Below are positions 1 through 11,741 of a stretch of DNA of 64,000 bases, in pieces; the first letter of the stretch is position 1, and every line of letters begins with the position of its first letter. The stretch is from assembly GCA_028641055.1 (NCBI GenBank), contig CM054060.1, positions 55,826,292-55,890,291 on the forward strand. Reading direction: 5' to 3'. The translations under genes and the position numbers were made by a program. The stretch comes from Alopecurus myosuroides (taxonomy: Eukaryota; Streptophyta; Magnoliopsida; Poales; Poaceae). The notes beneath the pieces were generated by a model. That model did not search any database. It had not been told where the DNA came from and saw only the letters and a program-made list of their open reading frames with translations.

Positions 1-1420
1 TGCATGACCAAGTATTCCGACTTCGGCATTGGTGTGTTTTCCATTGCTTCTGTCCAATCAACGATAAAATCTGCCAAAACCTGGGATTTAATTTCCGTCC
101 TAGGTTGGTACTTAATGTCGAACGCAGCCAATTCAATCCCCCATTTGGCGACTCGTCCTGTTGGGTCCGCATTGTTATGATATCCCCTAGTGGTGCTTTT
201 CGTACCACTGTTATGGAATGTCCTTGGAAATAATGGAGGAGTTTCCGAGATGCGAAAAACATGACATATGCCAGTTTTTGATAATGTGGGTACCTTTTCT
301 TGGATTCAGATAATATTTCACTTATATAGTATACTGGATACTGATCTGGTATGCTCTATTCATCTTTGCGTCTTTCCACAATTATCACTTCACTGATAAC
401 CCTATTAGTTGCTGTTAAGTACAATAACATGGGTTCTTCGTCTTTTGGCGATGCCAAAATCGGAGCTTTCACCAAAGTTTCCTTTAATTGGGTAATGCTT
501 TGTCCGCCTCTTATGTCCATTCAAATTTGTCAGATTTCTTCAACAATTTGTATAATAGCAGAGCTTTATCTCCAAGCCGGCTTATAAACCTGCTTACGGC
601 GGCTGTAGAACCCATCAATCTTTGGACATCTTTTAGACACGTGGGCCTTTTGGTGATTAAGATTGCTTTGATCTTTTCCGGGTTTACTTCTATTCCTTTA
701 TGAGAAACGATAAAACCCAGAAGTTTTACTGAGGGAACCCCAAATACACACTTTAATGGATTCAACTTCATTTTATAAGTGCGCAAATTTTCGAAAGTTT
801 CTTGAAGATCTTCAAGGAGTGTATCCTTTTCCTTGGAAACGACGTCAATGTCGTCCACGTAAACGTGCATGTTTTTACCAATCTGACTATGCAAACAACG
901 TTGCATCCAACGCTGCTATGTTACACTCGCGTTCTTCAAGCCAAAAGGCATGGTTATGTAATAGTATGTTCCGTAGGGTATTATGAAAGAGTTTTTGATT
1001 TGATCTTCTTCTTTCATGCGTATTTGATGGTACCCGGAATAAGCATCCAAAAAACCTTAAAGCTAAGAGCCAGCAGTGACATCTATTATTTGATCGATCC
1101 ATGGTAACACGAACGTATCTTTCGGACACGATTTGTTCAATCCTGTGTAATCTATACACATCCTAAGAATAGTACTATCTTTCTTCAGGACTAATACTAG
1201 GTTCATAGACCAATAAGTATGTATTACTTCCCGGATAAAATAAGCTGCTAGAAGCCGGATAAATTCCTTACCAATAGCCTTCCGTCTTCTTCCGTCAAAT
1301 CGACGTAGAACTTGCTTGACGGGTTTTGATCCTGGAATCACCTTCAATTTATGCTCAGCAAGTTCCCTGGGTACACCCGGCATGTCCGTTGGACACCAGG
1401 AAAATATCCCAGTTCTCACG
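1..1420 (-). pseudogene. E1 pol fragment: reverse transcriptase and RNase H, broken
   Basis: This is the minus-strand pol of an old Ty3/gypsy element (E1) that runs off the left edge. The N-terminal part of the reverse transcriptase (1063-1419) has the PTDMPGVPRELAEH and LNKSCPKD blocks typical of Tat-like pol. The catalytic YVDD is kept at 850-861 in a second frame (511-906). Downstream, RNase H-like sequence can be followed to position 1 through stops. The fragments lie in different frames, so frameshifts and stops separate them. No integrase is in view; it would lie left of the window. The similarity to E3 pol at about 41940-42800 is easy to see. The family assignment is inference. Confidence 0.85.
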
Positions 1421-3222
1421 GAGGAACTTGATGAGCGTGCTTTCCTATTTGTCTGTCATCCCAGTTCCCACAACGACAAATTTTGTCGGATCTTTGGGAT
1501 CTAGGATAACTTCTCTTGTATTCTCTGATGCTTTGAAGCTATCTGCCGGCTTCCGGCTTTCTTTTCATGCCGGCATTTCTGTCGGCAATACTTCCTTTGC
1601 CAGCTTTTTCAATTCCTCCTTTGCTATCACTTGTTCAACACAAAGGGTGTTTCCTTTTCCCAGCTCGTTTGCCAATTTGAAGTCTCTTGATATGGTGATT
1701 AGTCCTCCTTTTGGCCCTGACATCTTCACCTTGTTATAGATATAACATGATCTTGCCATGAATTTGGCGAAATCTAGACGTCCGAGTATTGCGTGCTATA
1801 CACTTTCGAACGGCACCATCTCGAATGAGATCTTTTCCTGGCGGAAGTGTTCTCTGTTTTCGAAGGTTACTTCTAGGGAAATTTCTCCTAGGGAATATTC
1901 TTGTCTGCCAGGAACAATGTCGTGGAAATGTATGTTGTTGTGATTGAGCTCGGTCTCGGAGATGCGCAGATGCTTCAGTGTATGTAAGTACATAATGTTG
2001 ATACTAGATCCTTCATCCATCATCACTCTTTTCAGCCTAGTGTTTTGAACAATAGGGATTATGATTAAAGCTTGTGTGCCGGGTTCTGGGGTGTTTCCGG
2101 GATGATCAGACTGATCCCAGGTGATTGGCGTGTTTGAATACTTCAAGAATTTGGGTATTGGTGGCACAACCGCGTTGATTTCTCGAAGTGTTCTTTTCTT
2201 CTGTTTTGCTGAGGGAGTTGCCAGGAAAGTTAGGTTACATTTTCCATCAAATCTCGGGAATTTTGGCTTGCCTTTCCGCTGTTGTTCCTCGATTTTTTCA
2301 TCAGTTTCCGATTCACTTTCTTCCTTTTCAGCTTCTGGCTTTTGCTTGGAGAACTTCTTCCTGGAATTCTTTCCTTTGTTCCCGGATCCTGCAGTGCATT
2401 TCATGTGCTTATTTAGCCGGCATTGCGCATTGGTGTGGGTAGGTTTCCCAAATTGTGAATGGTGGACACAGTTTTCCGACTTAATCTTTTCCCACTCTTC
2501 CTTTGAGTAGGAGATAGGTTCTGTGTTTCTTCCCTTCCATTTGCTGCCATTATCCTTTCCACAGGTTAACTTAACTTATTTGGGCTTTGGCTGCGCTTCT
2601 GGAGTAGCTTTTTTCTCAGAACGCGGTGTCTTTTTTGGCCTGAGCAAAAGCACCAATATTTCCACCTCTCGCTCTCATCTCGTCTTCAGCCGCTTCATAC
2701 TCATTGGCGGTGGTAAGCATAGATCCAAGATCTTTGTGCTCCTTTGGACCAACCATGAACGTTACAAGACCGGGTTTTAAGCCGTTGATGAAAGCATGCA
2801 TTGCTTGTACATCACTTACTCCAAAACAACTATTTTTCATTGATGTCCATCTTGAAATAAAGTCGGCATACAACTTGTCTTCAAACTGGACGCAGCGCTT
2901 TAGCTGGTTGATACTCTTAGGGCGTTTGTATGTACCCCGAAAATGTTAAGTGAATACTCTAGCCATATCATCCCAGCTATCCACGGTTCTTGACGGAAGC
3001 CCGTTGATCCAATCTCTGGCTCCATCCAGCAACATTAGGGGGAGGAATTTCACCACCTCTAGGTCTGTCCCTTTGTTGATCTGGACAGAACTATAGCAGT
3101 CTGAAAGCCATGTATCCGGGTTTGTACTGTCGGTATACTTTTGGTAAGTTGGACCAACTTTGGCGAAGCGAGAATGTAGAGTTATTCTTCGGATCCTGTC
3201 AGTGAAGCACTTAGGTCCAAAG
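1421..3222 (-). pseudogene. E1 gag and protease remnant
   Basis: Minus-strand continuation of E1 upstream of pol. The protease part (1796-2404 and 1565-1759) has the retropepsin-type stretch with DEGSSINI in place of the DGGSS seen in E3, followed by a conserved HFHDIVPGR block. A zinc-knuckle-like C...H...C cluster precedes it at about 2400-2500. Gag capsid sequence with the LDGARDWINGLP block lies at 2946-3233. Several frame changes and stops break the reading frame. The gag is cut at 3222 by insertion of C1 and continues at 14474. Nothing suggests it is functional. Confidence 0.8.
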
Positions 3223-5931
3223 TGAACGGACAACGACGTCGCCTAGAGGGGGGTGTGAATAGGCGATTAAAACTTTTCCGGTTAATGCTTGCTAAATGCG
3301 GAACTAAACTAGGTGTTTAAATTAACAAGCATACAACCTAAATATTCTACGGTCAACTAGATGAACAAACAACTTATGCTAAGCAAGACAAGTAACAAGG
3401 TGATAGCAAGATATATAACTTCAAGCTCGAAGGCTATCACAATGTAAATTGCATAAGTAAAAAGCTCGGGTATAGAAATAACCGAGGCACATGGAGACGA
3501 AGATGTATTCCCGAGTTCCTCCCACAAAGGGGAGTACGTCTCGTTGGAGGGGTGTGAGCTCACCACGAAGGCCTACTCAACGCCACAAAGGCCTCACCCT
3601 ATTCTCCGATGAACCCCGCCACAAAGGCCTAGTTCACCTTCCACTATTGGCAACCTTCAAACCCGAGGCACACATCCACAACTCAATTGGAGGCTCTCGG
3701 TGTCACCACAATCTTGGGGCACGCATCCACAACTCAATTGGAGGCTCCCAAGATCACCACAAGTCGTCTAGGGTCCAAGACCCAAGAGTAACAAGCTCAC
3801 AAACTTTCAACTTCCACGAATCCTCGTGGAGAGAGCAAACCGATGCAACCGATGCAAATGGCAAGAGCACAAGTACTCAAATCCTTCACTCTCAAATTCC
3901 AACAAAGCAACAAATGCTTATGGGGGAATAAGAGAGGAAGAACAATGAAGGAGAAACACCAAGAATTCCAAGATCAAGATCTACTAAGTTTCCCTCACTA
4001 AGAAGGAAAATGGATTGGTGGAAATGTAGATCTAGATCTCCTCTCTCTTTTCCCTCAAAGATATGCAAGAATCATGGGAGGAATTGAGAGAGGGGCAAGC
4101 TTTCCAAGGTCAACAATGGTGGGGGAGAGGGAGAAAAACGTGCTTGGAAGACTTGGGGACCAATGGGGAAGAAAGCCCCCTTAAATAGGTCCCCACAAAA
4201 ACTAGCCGTTTTGTGTGCAGTCTGAGCAGGATATTTCGAAATATCCGGTTCAAAACTGGACAGGAATATCCGGTCCGAAGTGAATAATCCGGTTCAAATA
4301 ATCCGGTTCACTCCAGTGAGAAATATGGTCCGAAAACTGCCCAAACCGGAATATCCGGTATGCCCCGAATAATCCGGTTCAAATAATCCGGTTCACTCCA
4401 GAAAGTTTAGACTCCGGTCCTTAGCCGTTTTTCGAGCAAGTGGAGGGACAGATGCCAACCGGATATTCCGGTTCAAACTTGAACCGGAATATCCGCCCCC
4501 CGCAAAACTAACAAAAACAACAACACGAAAACTGCAATAACTTTTTCATCCGGACTCCGTTTTTGATGATCTTGGGCTCGTTGAAATCACCACAACGAGC
4601 ACTAAAATAATATGCATAGAAACATCATTGTCCAGCAATGAAAGATAAAACCAAATGGGGAAAGGTTTTGGCCTCTCAAAAAGGAACAACCGGTAAAACC
4701 TCCTACATGAAAACGCACGTAACTTTTGCGAATGAACTCCGAACGGGGTAAATCCAATTGCATTGGAAAGATAATAGCAAGGAGTATCCAAATAGAAGTA
4801 TGGAGAAGTTAACACACATGGAAGGTGTGGGAACATTCTCAAAGACGAGCGGAATATTTTCACCACCGAAAACGCAACAAGTTTTTCTTACGAAATCCGT
4901 TTTCGAGAAACCAAGGCTTGTCATGAAGATCACGACAAGCACTAAAACCCAAAGAAGACAAAAGACAAATAAGAACCAAGAAAGATGATATGCAAAGTAT
5001 GCAAAGGTTTGAGCTCTCCATAACGATTCGGTCGAGTTACTCACTTGAGAGCCCCTCTTGATAGTACGACTATCTATCCTATAACCCGGTCTCCCAAAGA
5101 CACGAGACCGATAAAATAGAAAACATATCAAGATTATACCTTTGCCTTGAGCATTCCACTTGAGCTAGATGATGACGATCTTGACTCTCTCAAGTTGTAT
5201 CTTCTTTCTTGATTGCGCTTTCTAGCACAAACTCCGCTTGATGAAGACTTGCAAGTTGCTCTCCCATACACCATTATGGGAGAGACTAGCTCCCCCATAC
5301 ACCATTATGGGGAAGACCCTTCAGCAAATCTTCACAAGGCCACAATCTCCAAAAGGGTGGCAAGCATCAAGCATAGGATATCTGCATGATGCTTCACTTG
5401 AGCTTCCACGTCAAGCTAGATGACAAACACCGCTTGACGACGACAAAGACCATGGGCTAAAAGAAATCTTCCTTTTGGTTCATGCCCATGGAAAGATACC
5501 TAACCACACATAGAGATGCGACACACACATATCATGGGTTAGTTCACAAAGCCATATTGACAATTGCTTACCATACCATGATACACAATCCCACTTGGTA
5601 CAACTTGTAGCTTTGTGTGTTGATCGCTTGCTTGATCAACCTTGTATCTTTGCTTCTCACTTCTAAAGATGATGTCTTGAAGATGATAATGAAAGATCAT
5701 CTAATCCTTTTCTTCAAGACATACTAGCAATAAGCTCAACTCAAACCATGACCATTCTTCATATAAATCCATGAAAATAACAATTGCCATCAAGGAAGCT
5801 AATAGAGTTCAACACATGAACTACATTATTTCCTATGGACAAGATCTACAAAGATAACTCAATGCAAACATTAGTCCATAAGGATTGTCATTAATTACCA
5901 AAACCACATATGGGGGAACCATGCACTTTCA
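3223..5931 (-). repeat. C1 3' LTR
   Basis: Long terminal repeat of C1, nearly identical to 11742-14468. On the minus strand it starts TGAAAGTGCATGG and ends GTCCGTTCA. It lacks an 18 bp duplication that the other copy has at about 12790. A stretch at 4225-4500 is packed with CCGGATATT, GAATATCCGG and AATCCGGTT motifs, several of them palindromic. Small reading frames in it are shared by both copies but have no recognisable product. Confidence 0.93.
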
Positions 5932-5950
5932 ATCTCCCTCATTTTGGTAA
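5932..5950 (-). other. C1 polypurine tract
   Basis: Directly inside the 3' LTR the minus strand reads AAAATGAGGGAGATT, a purine-rich run in the place where plus-strand DNA synthesis is primed. Position and composition are the only evidence. Confidence 0.7.
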
Positions 5951-8900
5951 TTTATGACAATCCCTTTTTACGAGGGTTTATATGATGAATAAAGCAAACA
6001 TGCTAAACAAGAGCAAGGATGCAATAGCATGGCAAGGCAAATGCTTAAGAACGAAACTAAAGCATAAACCAAATTCCCTTAAACTCTCTAAACTTCTCCC
6101 CCATTGGCATCCATTGCCGAAATGGGCAAAAAGATTAGAAGGCCAATATAGTAAGAGCTCCCCCAAAGTGTATGCATTCCTCATGATATGAGTGAACTCA
6201 AATGCATATATCCAACTATAAATAGATGGAGGGAGATGAAACTATATTGAGGATCCAAAAGATTTACAAGCAATGTCAAATTGAAGGATACTTCACAAAG
6301 AAGCAACGAACCAAAGGATCCAAAAAAAAATTGATTGACCAAAATCAATATTTTGATAAGATCAACCAAGTGTTCTAGAAAATCAAGAGGGAACTCCCCA
6401 AAGTACATGCACAATGTTAGGTTTGAATTACTATATAATGTGCACAAGATGGACTCATCACTCCCTTCTAGATAATTTTGAACACAAACAAGAGCAAGCG
6501 AATAGATTGGAAATGAAGCAAAGCAACTTGCAAACAAACAAAAGTTGAGCAAAGAAGATCAAGAAGTGACAAATAGAGACTTACTCAACCGAAATAGATG
6601 CGTGTGACAAGGAAAACCATTTTTAGGAGACTAATAGGATGATAGATCATCAACATAGTCTTTCAATATAAGAGGCACATAGTGCATATCATGTCTTTCC
6701 TATACACACAAACCATCAAATGATAAAACACATAGGTCCACAAGCTTATTAAGATCCAAAAGGAATACCAAAATAAAAGCAAAGCTTGTGCCTTTTAGGA
6801 ACCACCAAGGAATATAAAGCAATAAAAAGTGGTCACTAAAGAAAAAAGAATATCAATTAAAGATGTAACTATTATCGTGTGTATAAGTTTCTAAGTGGAC
6901 AACAATCAGAAAGATATATATCCACAAAGAAACATGCACACACAAAATAGGTACAAAAGTGAAGAACATGATATCCAAAGAGAGGTTCATTAATATACCA
7001 ATAAGATTTTTGCTTGAAAGCAAAGCACTAAGCTTAGTTTAATCTTAAGGGGATATAGATGAACACATAAAACTCATCAAAGCATCACAAATATCACAAG
7101 GGAAAAGTGATAGTTGGAATGCTTCGAGAAAGGTAACGCATATCACAAAAGGTTCAAATGGTTTTTGAGAATTCATCAATATTGCATATGAGAGACTTCA
7201 AGTAGAGTTGCTAGATTAATATACTCGGGATTGGTGAATCATGAAAATGACTATAAATATCCCCTTAGTATGTAATCATCCCGGCTTACTCATAGTTGCA
7301 ATAAAGATGCTTTTGATAAGACATTTGCGAAAACCAAATGAAATGCAACAAAGGGAAATCATGCGAAGATGCAACCTACACAAGGTTGAAAGCTAGAAAT
7401 GTATGCATGAGATAGATACTTGTTACCGAGACGACATTGGTGATGAAGAGGATGCGAGTTTGATAATCATCGTAGCTTGACTCGTATAATACCATGGTGA
7501 GAACACCTTCCTTATGAATGGAGCAAGCAACCAATGTATCTCCATTGTACCTAAAAACAAAATTCAAGTACAAAATGGTACCCAAACTCATTGGGTCCAA
7601 AGTAGTTAGAACAACTACAATACATAGGACAAACTCACATAAATATGTGAATATTAATGAATTTGAATTTCATGCACATCTTAGCCATTTAGGATTTGAT
7701 GAAGTTTATCCTATATATTGGATCAACAAAAGTAAGCATGCCAAAAGATATACATAGTAAATATGCATGCACAAAACTTTCTAGAACCAAAACAAGATAC
7801 AAATTGGACAAAGAACCAATTAAACCAATAAGCCACTCACAAGAGTGAAAAGAGAGAGAATTGTCCAAATTATATCAAGACCCAAATCAACACATGATTG
7901 AGGAAACCAACAAAGAGAGGATACCAAAAAAACATAAAAGAGTAAACAAACCCTCTACACCTTTCATGATAGCACACAAAGTAACAAGACGAAAAGTGTT
8001 TGTCTTCCAAAGAGACAAGTCATTGGGATAAATACAAATTTAAAGACAACAAGTGTTCAAACGCATATAGGATAGTTCTTCCTATAATAGTGCATTATTT
8101 ATGATCTTGCATTTGAATACAAAATGCACACAATGGAATCATTACTCTCCATATATATTATTCAAACACTAGTCATGTTTAAATAAAAACAATTAGATGC
8201 AATACCAATTTTAAAGAACGGTGATCTACTCAAAGTAGGATAGCTTCCCCAAGAATAGTGCAACCCAAAGAAGTATGACTTTTACATAAGTGCACAAGTA
8301 TGGGATCATTGCTTTTCCTAACTCAAGAAAGTATAAAACAAATTTTGAGTAGAGCAAGGAAGACACAAAGGAGTTTGAACCAAACAAATCCTTGGCAAGA
8401 AAGAATGCAATTTTTAGAGAAATGGCCAAAGTAAATATGATCAATAAACTTACCACAAATTATTACAACTTGTCAAAGACAAGAGATGTATGGAGATATT
8501 TCTCGGTGGTAGATTTGTTCACAATCATATTCACAAAACATAAGCATGTGGTAAAAGATAGGAATAAAAAACATGCTTAGATAGAGATTCTTGAAGGCTT
8601 CAAATAAAACTCGAAAAAGCAAGGCAACAAGAAACTCTCTTACAAACAAGATACCAAAGAAGATAGACACAAGATATTTTAAGCAAATATGGAACTTGTT
8701 TGAGCAACATGCCACAAAGGAACAAGATAACTAACAATATCAACTCTAGGTGGCAATACCTCACATGTTCACATTTTATAGGCTTGTAATATGCACATAG
8801 CTTATTACTCCCCCATAATGTGATAATCCATTGAAATCAAAGAGAGGCAAAAATAAATCCAACTAGAGAAAGTTAATGGACATTAGAATTGAAATTCTCA

Positions 8901-9377
8901 TGAGAAAGACATACCACATAGAGACTACATAATATTGATATATCAACACTAAGTGGTATTCTTCATGTACACACATTTTAGGATAGTAAAGTGCAAAGCA
9001 TATTACTCCCCCAAAATGGGATAGTCCATTAATCTCCAAAGAGCCAACTAAAATAAGCAATAATTGCAATGAGGGCTCAACACAAAGAACACAAGTACAT
9101 GGAGTACAAACCAACAAACATAACTAGATTACTCAAGATAGGTAAGCAGGAAGCACAACATATACAAACACATGCTAGAAACAAAACTAACATATGCAAG
9201 GGAGCAAGCAACTTTCAATGTATATAGATTTAAATACAAGTTACCGCTTGGAGGAACATTGGGTAAGAGATATATATAATCCAAGTGACTTGGCTTGAGG
9301 AAATATAATTGATGAAGATCCCTTAATTCTTCATGAAAATAGCCAAGTCTCCAATGCCCTCCATCTCCACCTATTGA
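5951..9377. other. C1 internal region without coding capacity
   Basis: About 3.4 kb of AT-rich sequence where pol would be expected. I see no integrase, reverse transcriptase or RNase H motif in any frame, and only short open frames. It contains several diverged copies of a segment that includes a CTCCCCCAAAATG-like block (see the separate repeat entry). SIRE-type elements are known for long non-coding stretches near the 3' end. Here that type of sequence follows gag directly, which looks like loss of pol and not random decay. Confidence 0.75.
6150..9030. repeat. Degenerate direct repeats in C1 internal region
   Basis: A recurring segment joins a CTCCCCCAAA-type block, a TGCACA-type core and a GGATCATTACTC or GGACTCATCACTC tail. 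Examples start near 6155, 6395, 8065, 8246, 8780 and 8975. The clearest pair is 8755-8835 against 8950-9030, about 195 bp apart. Copies are strongly diverged, so the exact unit cannot be set by eye. Confidence 0.5.
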
Positions 9378-11687
9378 TCAAGTTTGAGCTTGTTGGTCCC
9401 CAACCAAGTTGGGTCCTAAGAGGTTAGTCACAATAGGTTTGGCAACCCAAATGGTTCTTTTCTTGACACCACTTGGAGTACCAACATACTTGGCAAACAC
9501 ATTGCCCACATTATCCTTTCTAATGGAATAAACATCATCAACAAGTATAGGGTTGGATAATGTACCATTAGTGCATGAAGAAGCAAAGTGTCCCTTCTTG
9601 CGACAAAGGTAGCAACATCGACTCTTTTCTTTCTTCTCAATAGGCTTCTCAACAAGAGGAGCATTGGCTTGAGTCTTCTTAGGAGGTGGCCGTTGTTCAA
9701 CACGTGGTTGAGCATGAGATTGAACAAGAGGCCTCTTCCCTAGTTGCTTCTAACTAAGAGGCTTCTTCTTCAAAGGGCAAGATCTAACACGGTGCCCTTC
9801 AATCTTGCACTTGAAGCAAATAATCTTGGCCGGATCTTTGACTTGTTCTTGGCCCTTCTTCTTGTCAATAATGGACTTGTTCTTGATATTGGAGTTGAAT
9901 CCAAGTCCACTCTTGTCATTGGGAAGTCTTCGCACTCTCAACATCTTGTCAAGTGTGGAATTTCCTTCATGACACTTTTCCAAGTCTTTCTTCAAATAAG
10001 TGACTTGGGCCTTGAGCTCTTTATTTTCCTCTACATGGTTAGAATCAACACAATAGCTACAGGAAGTAGATGCTTCATTGTTAGAGCAACAAGGCAAGGA
10101 AAGCAACTCATCACAAGATGTAGAAACATTATGAGAGGATGAGTTACTAATACTAGAACAAGGCAATATAGCATTAATAGAAGAGATTGTTCTAGTTACC
10201 ACATGAGGCTCACAAGATGTTACCTTTGTAGTGATAGCCTCAAGAGCTAATTTTAGCTTGGTATGGGATGCTAGAAGATCCTCATGAGAGCTAGATAGCT
10301 TTTCATGACTCTGTTCCAATTTCCCACACTTGCTAGTCATTAACTCAAGTTGAGCCCTTAGCTCAACATTCCCCTTCAAAATAGATGCTTCACAAGATGT
10401 GGAGTTAGTAGCACAAGCATCATTAGAAATAGAAGAAGACAACTTGGCAAGCTCATTATTTAACCTAGAGTTTTCCTCAATTAGATTAGCATTGCCAACA
10501 ACAAATTCAACCTTTTCATTTTTAAGCACTTTATATTTAGCATTGGTATGGTCACGTGCTTTAGTGAGATAGGTTATTTGTTCATTATAGAGCTCCTCGA
10601 TAGATTTAAGTTTCTCCTCAAGAGTAACTCGGAGCTCATACTCTTCCTCAAGAGACGTAGTGAGGGATGCCTTTTCATCGGCATCACTTCTTTCAATCTC
10701 ACCTTTAGTTTCAATGATTTTAGCGCTATAAATAGAAAAAGCCAATATTTCACTAAAAGGAGTGATAGCTTTACTACCTTTTGGGAGATCAAGAAGAACC
10801 AACTCACCCTTCTCCATTAAGGAGGCCTCATCCTCATACTCTCCATAAGATAACTCCTCGTCCTCATCATCACAAGATGTAGTGGGTTCCAAAGGTGTAG
10901 ATACCTTTGAATCCCTAGCCATAAGGCACATATGAGAAATGGATGGCGAAGATGAAGATATACTTGAAGCGCCATTAAGGTCCATGTCTCGTTCCACCAC
11001 AATATGGGATTCCTCTACATTGTTAGTCACACAAGTACTAGAGGAAATGGAAGCATTGTTTTTATAAAAACAAGACATCTGAAGCATATCATCACGAGAT
11101 TTAGTTAAACAACTATTACATGATATGCAAGGACTATCAATACTAGCATGTATGGAACTTTGAGTGCTAGAAGATATTAAGTCCAAAGATAGATAATCGC
11201 AATGGGATAGAGATGAAGTATAGTCAATAGCAAATTCACTATCCACAAAGCAATTCCTATCACCACTCACCATATCATTACCTTGTGACAAATCACATGT
11301 TGGTGGAGTGGAGAAAGATGTGAACTCATCACGGCCGGAAGTGGATGGAGAACAATCATCCTCAATAATATTGGACACATCATATATATCTTGAAGTTTT
11401 GTCCATAGCTCATGAGCGTTCCGAAAAGGCATGATTGATTCAATAACTACATCGCTCAAAATGCACAAGAGACCATTAGATACAAGAGTATCGAGATAAG
11501 AGTTTTCCTCATCCTCTAAAGATAAATCTTGAGAATCCTTTGGAGGAGGAAAATCCATATCTACAATTCTCTTAACATACTTTCGACCCATGTCCGTAAG
11601 AAAATAAAAAATGCGAATTTTCCAAACATCATAATTTCTACCATAGAATATAAAAGCGGGATCATGTTCTATTTCTCTAAACGACAT
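9378..11687 (-). pseudogene. C1 gag with one in-frame stop
   Basis: Structural Gag protein of C1, which would form the particle that packages element RNA. The ATG at 11687 starts an open frame of 645 codons to a TAG at 9750; the same frame stays open to TGA at 9378. The N-terminus has the copia gag pattern (YDVWKIRIFYFLTDMG, then NAHELWTKLQDIYD). The middle is Ser/Asn-rich and coiled-coil-like (EEYELRVTLEEKLKSIEELY). Two CCHC knuckles follow: CFKCKIEGHRVRSC before the stop and CYLCRKKGHFASSC after it. The frame ends where protease would begin. The stop removes the second knuckle unless read through, so I class it as a near-intact pseudogene. Confidence 0.82.
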
Positions 11688-11727
11688 CGTACTCTCTAGG
11701 ATGTAAAGCCTAATAAAGAGAGACGAG

Positions 11728-11739
11728 GCTCTGATACCA
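11728..11739 (-). other. C1 primer binding site (initiator tRNA-Met type)
   Basis: The minus strand reads TGGTATCAGAGC two bases inside the 5' LTR. This is the standard plant LTR element site complementary to the 3' end of initiator tRNA-Met. It fixes the element on the minus strand. Confidence 0.92.
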
Positions 11740-11741
11740 AT

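Noticed and set aside
5951..9377. Hidden or decayed copia pol in C1
   Set aside because: No integrase GKGY-type, YVDD or RNase H block could be found in any frame despite only 0.9% LTR divergence, so absence looks structural.
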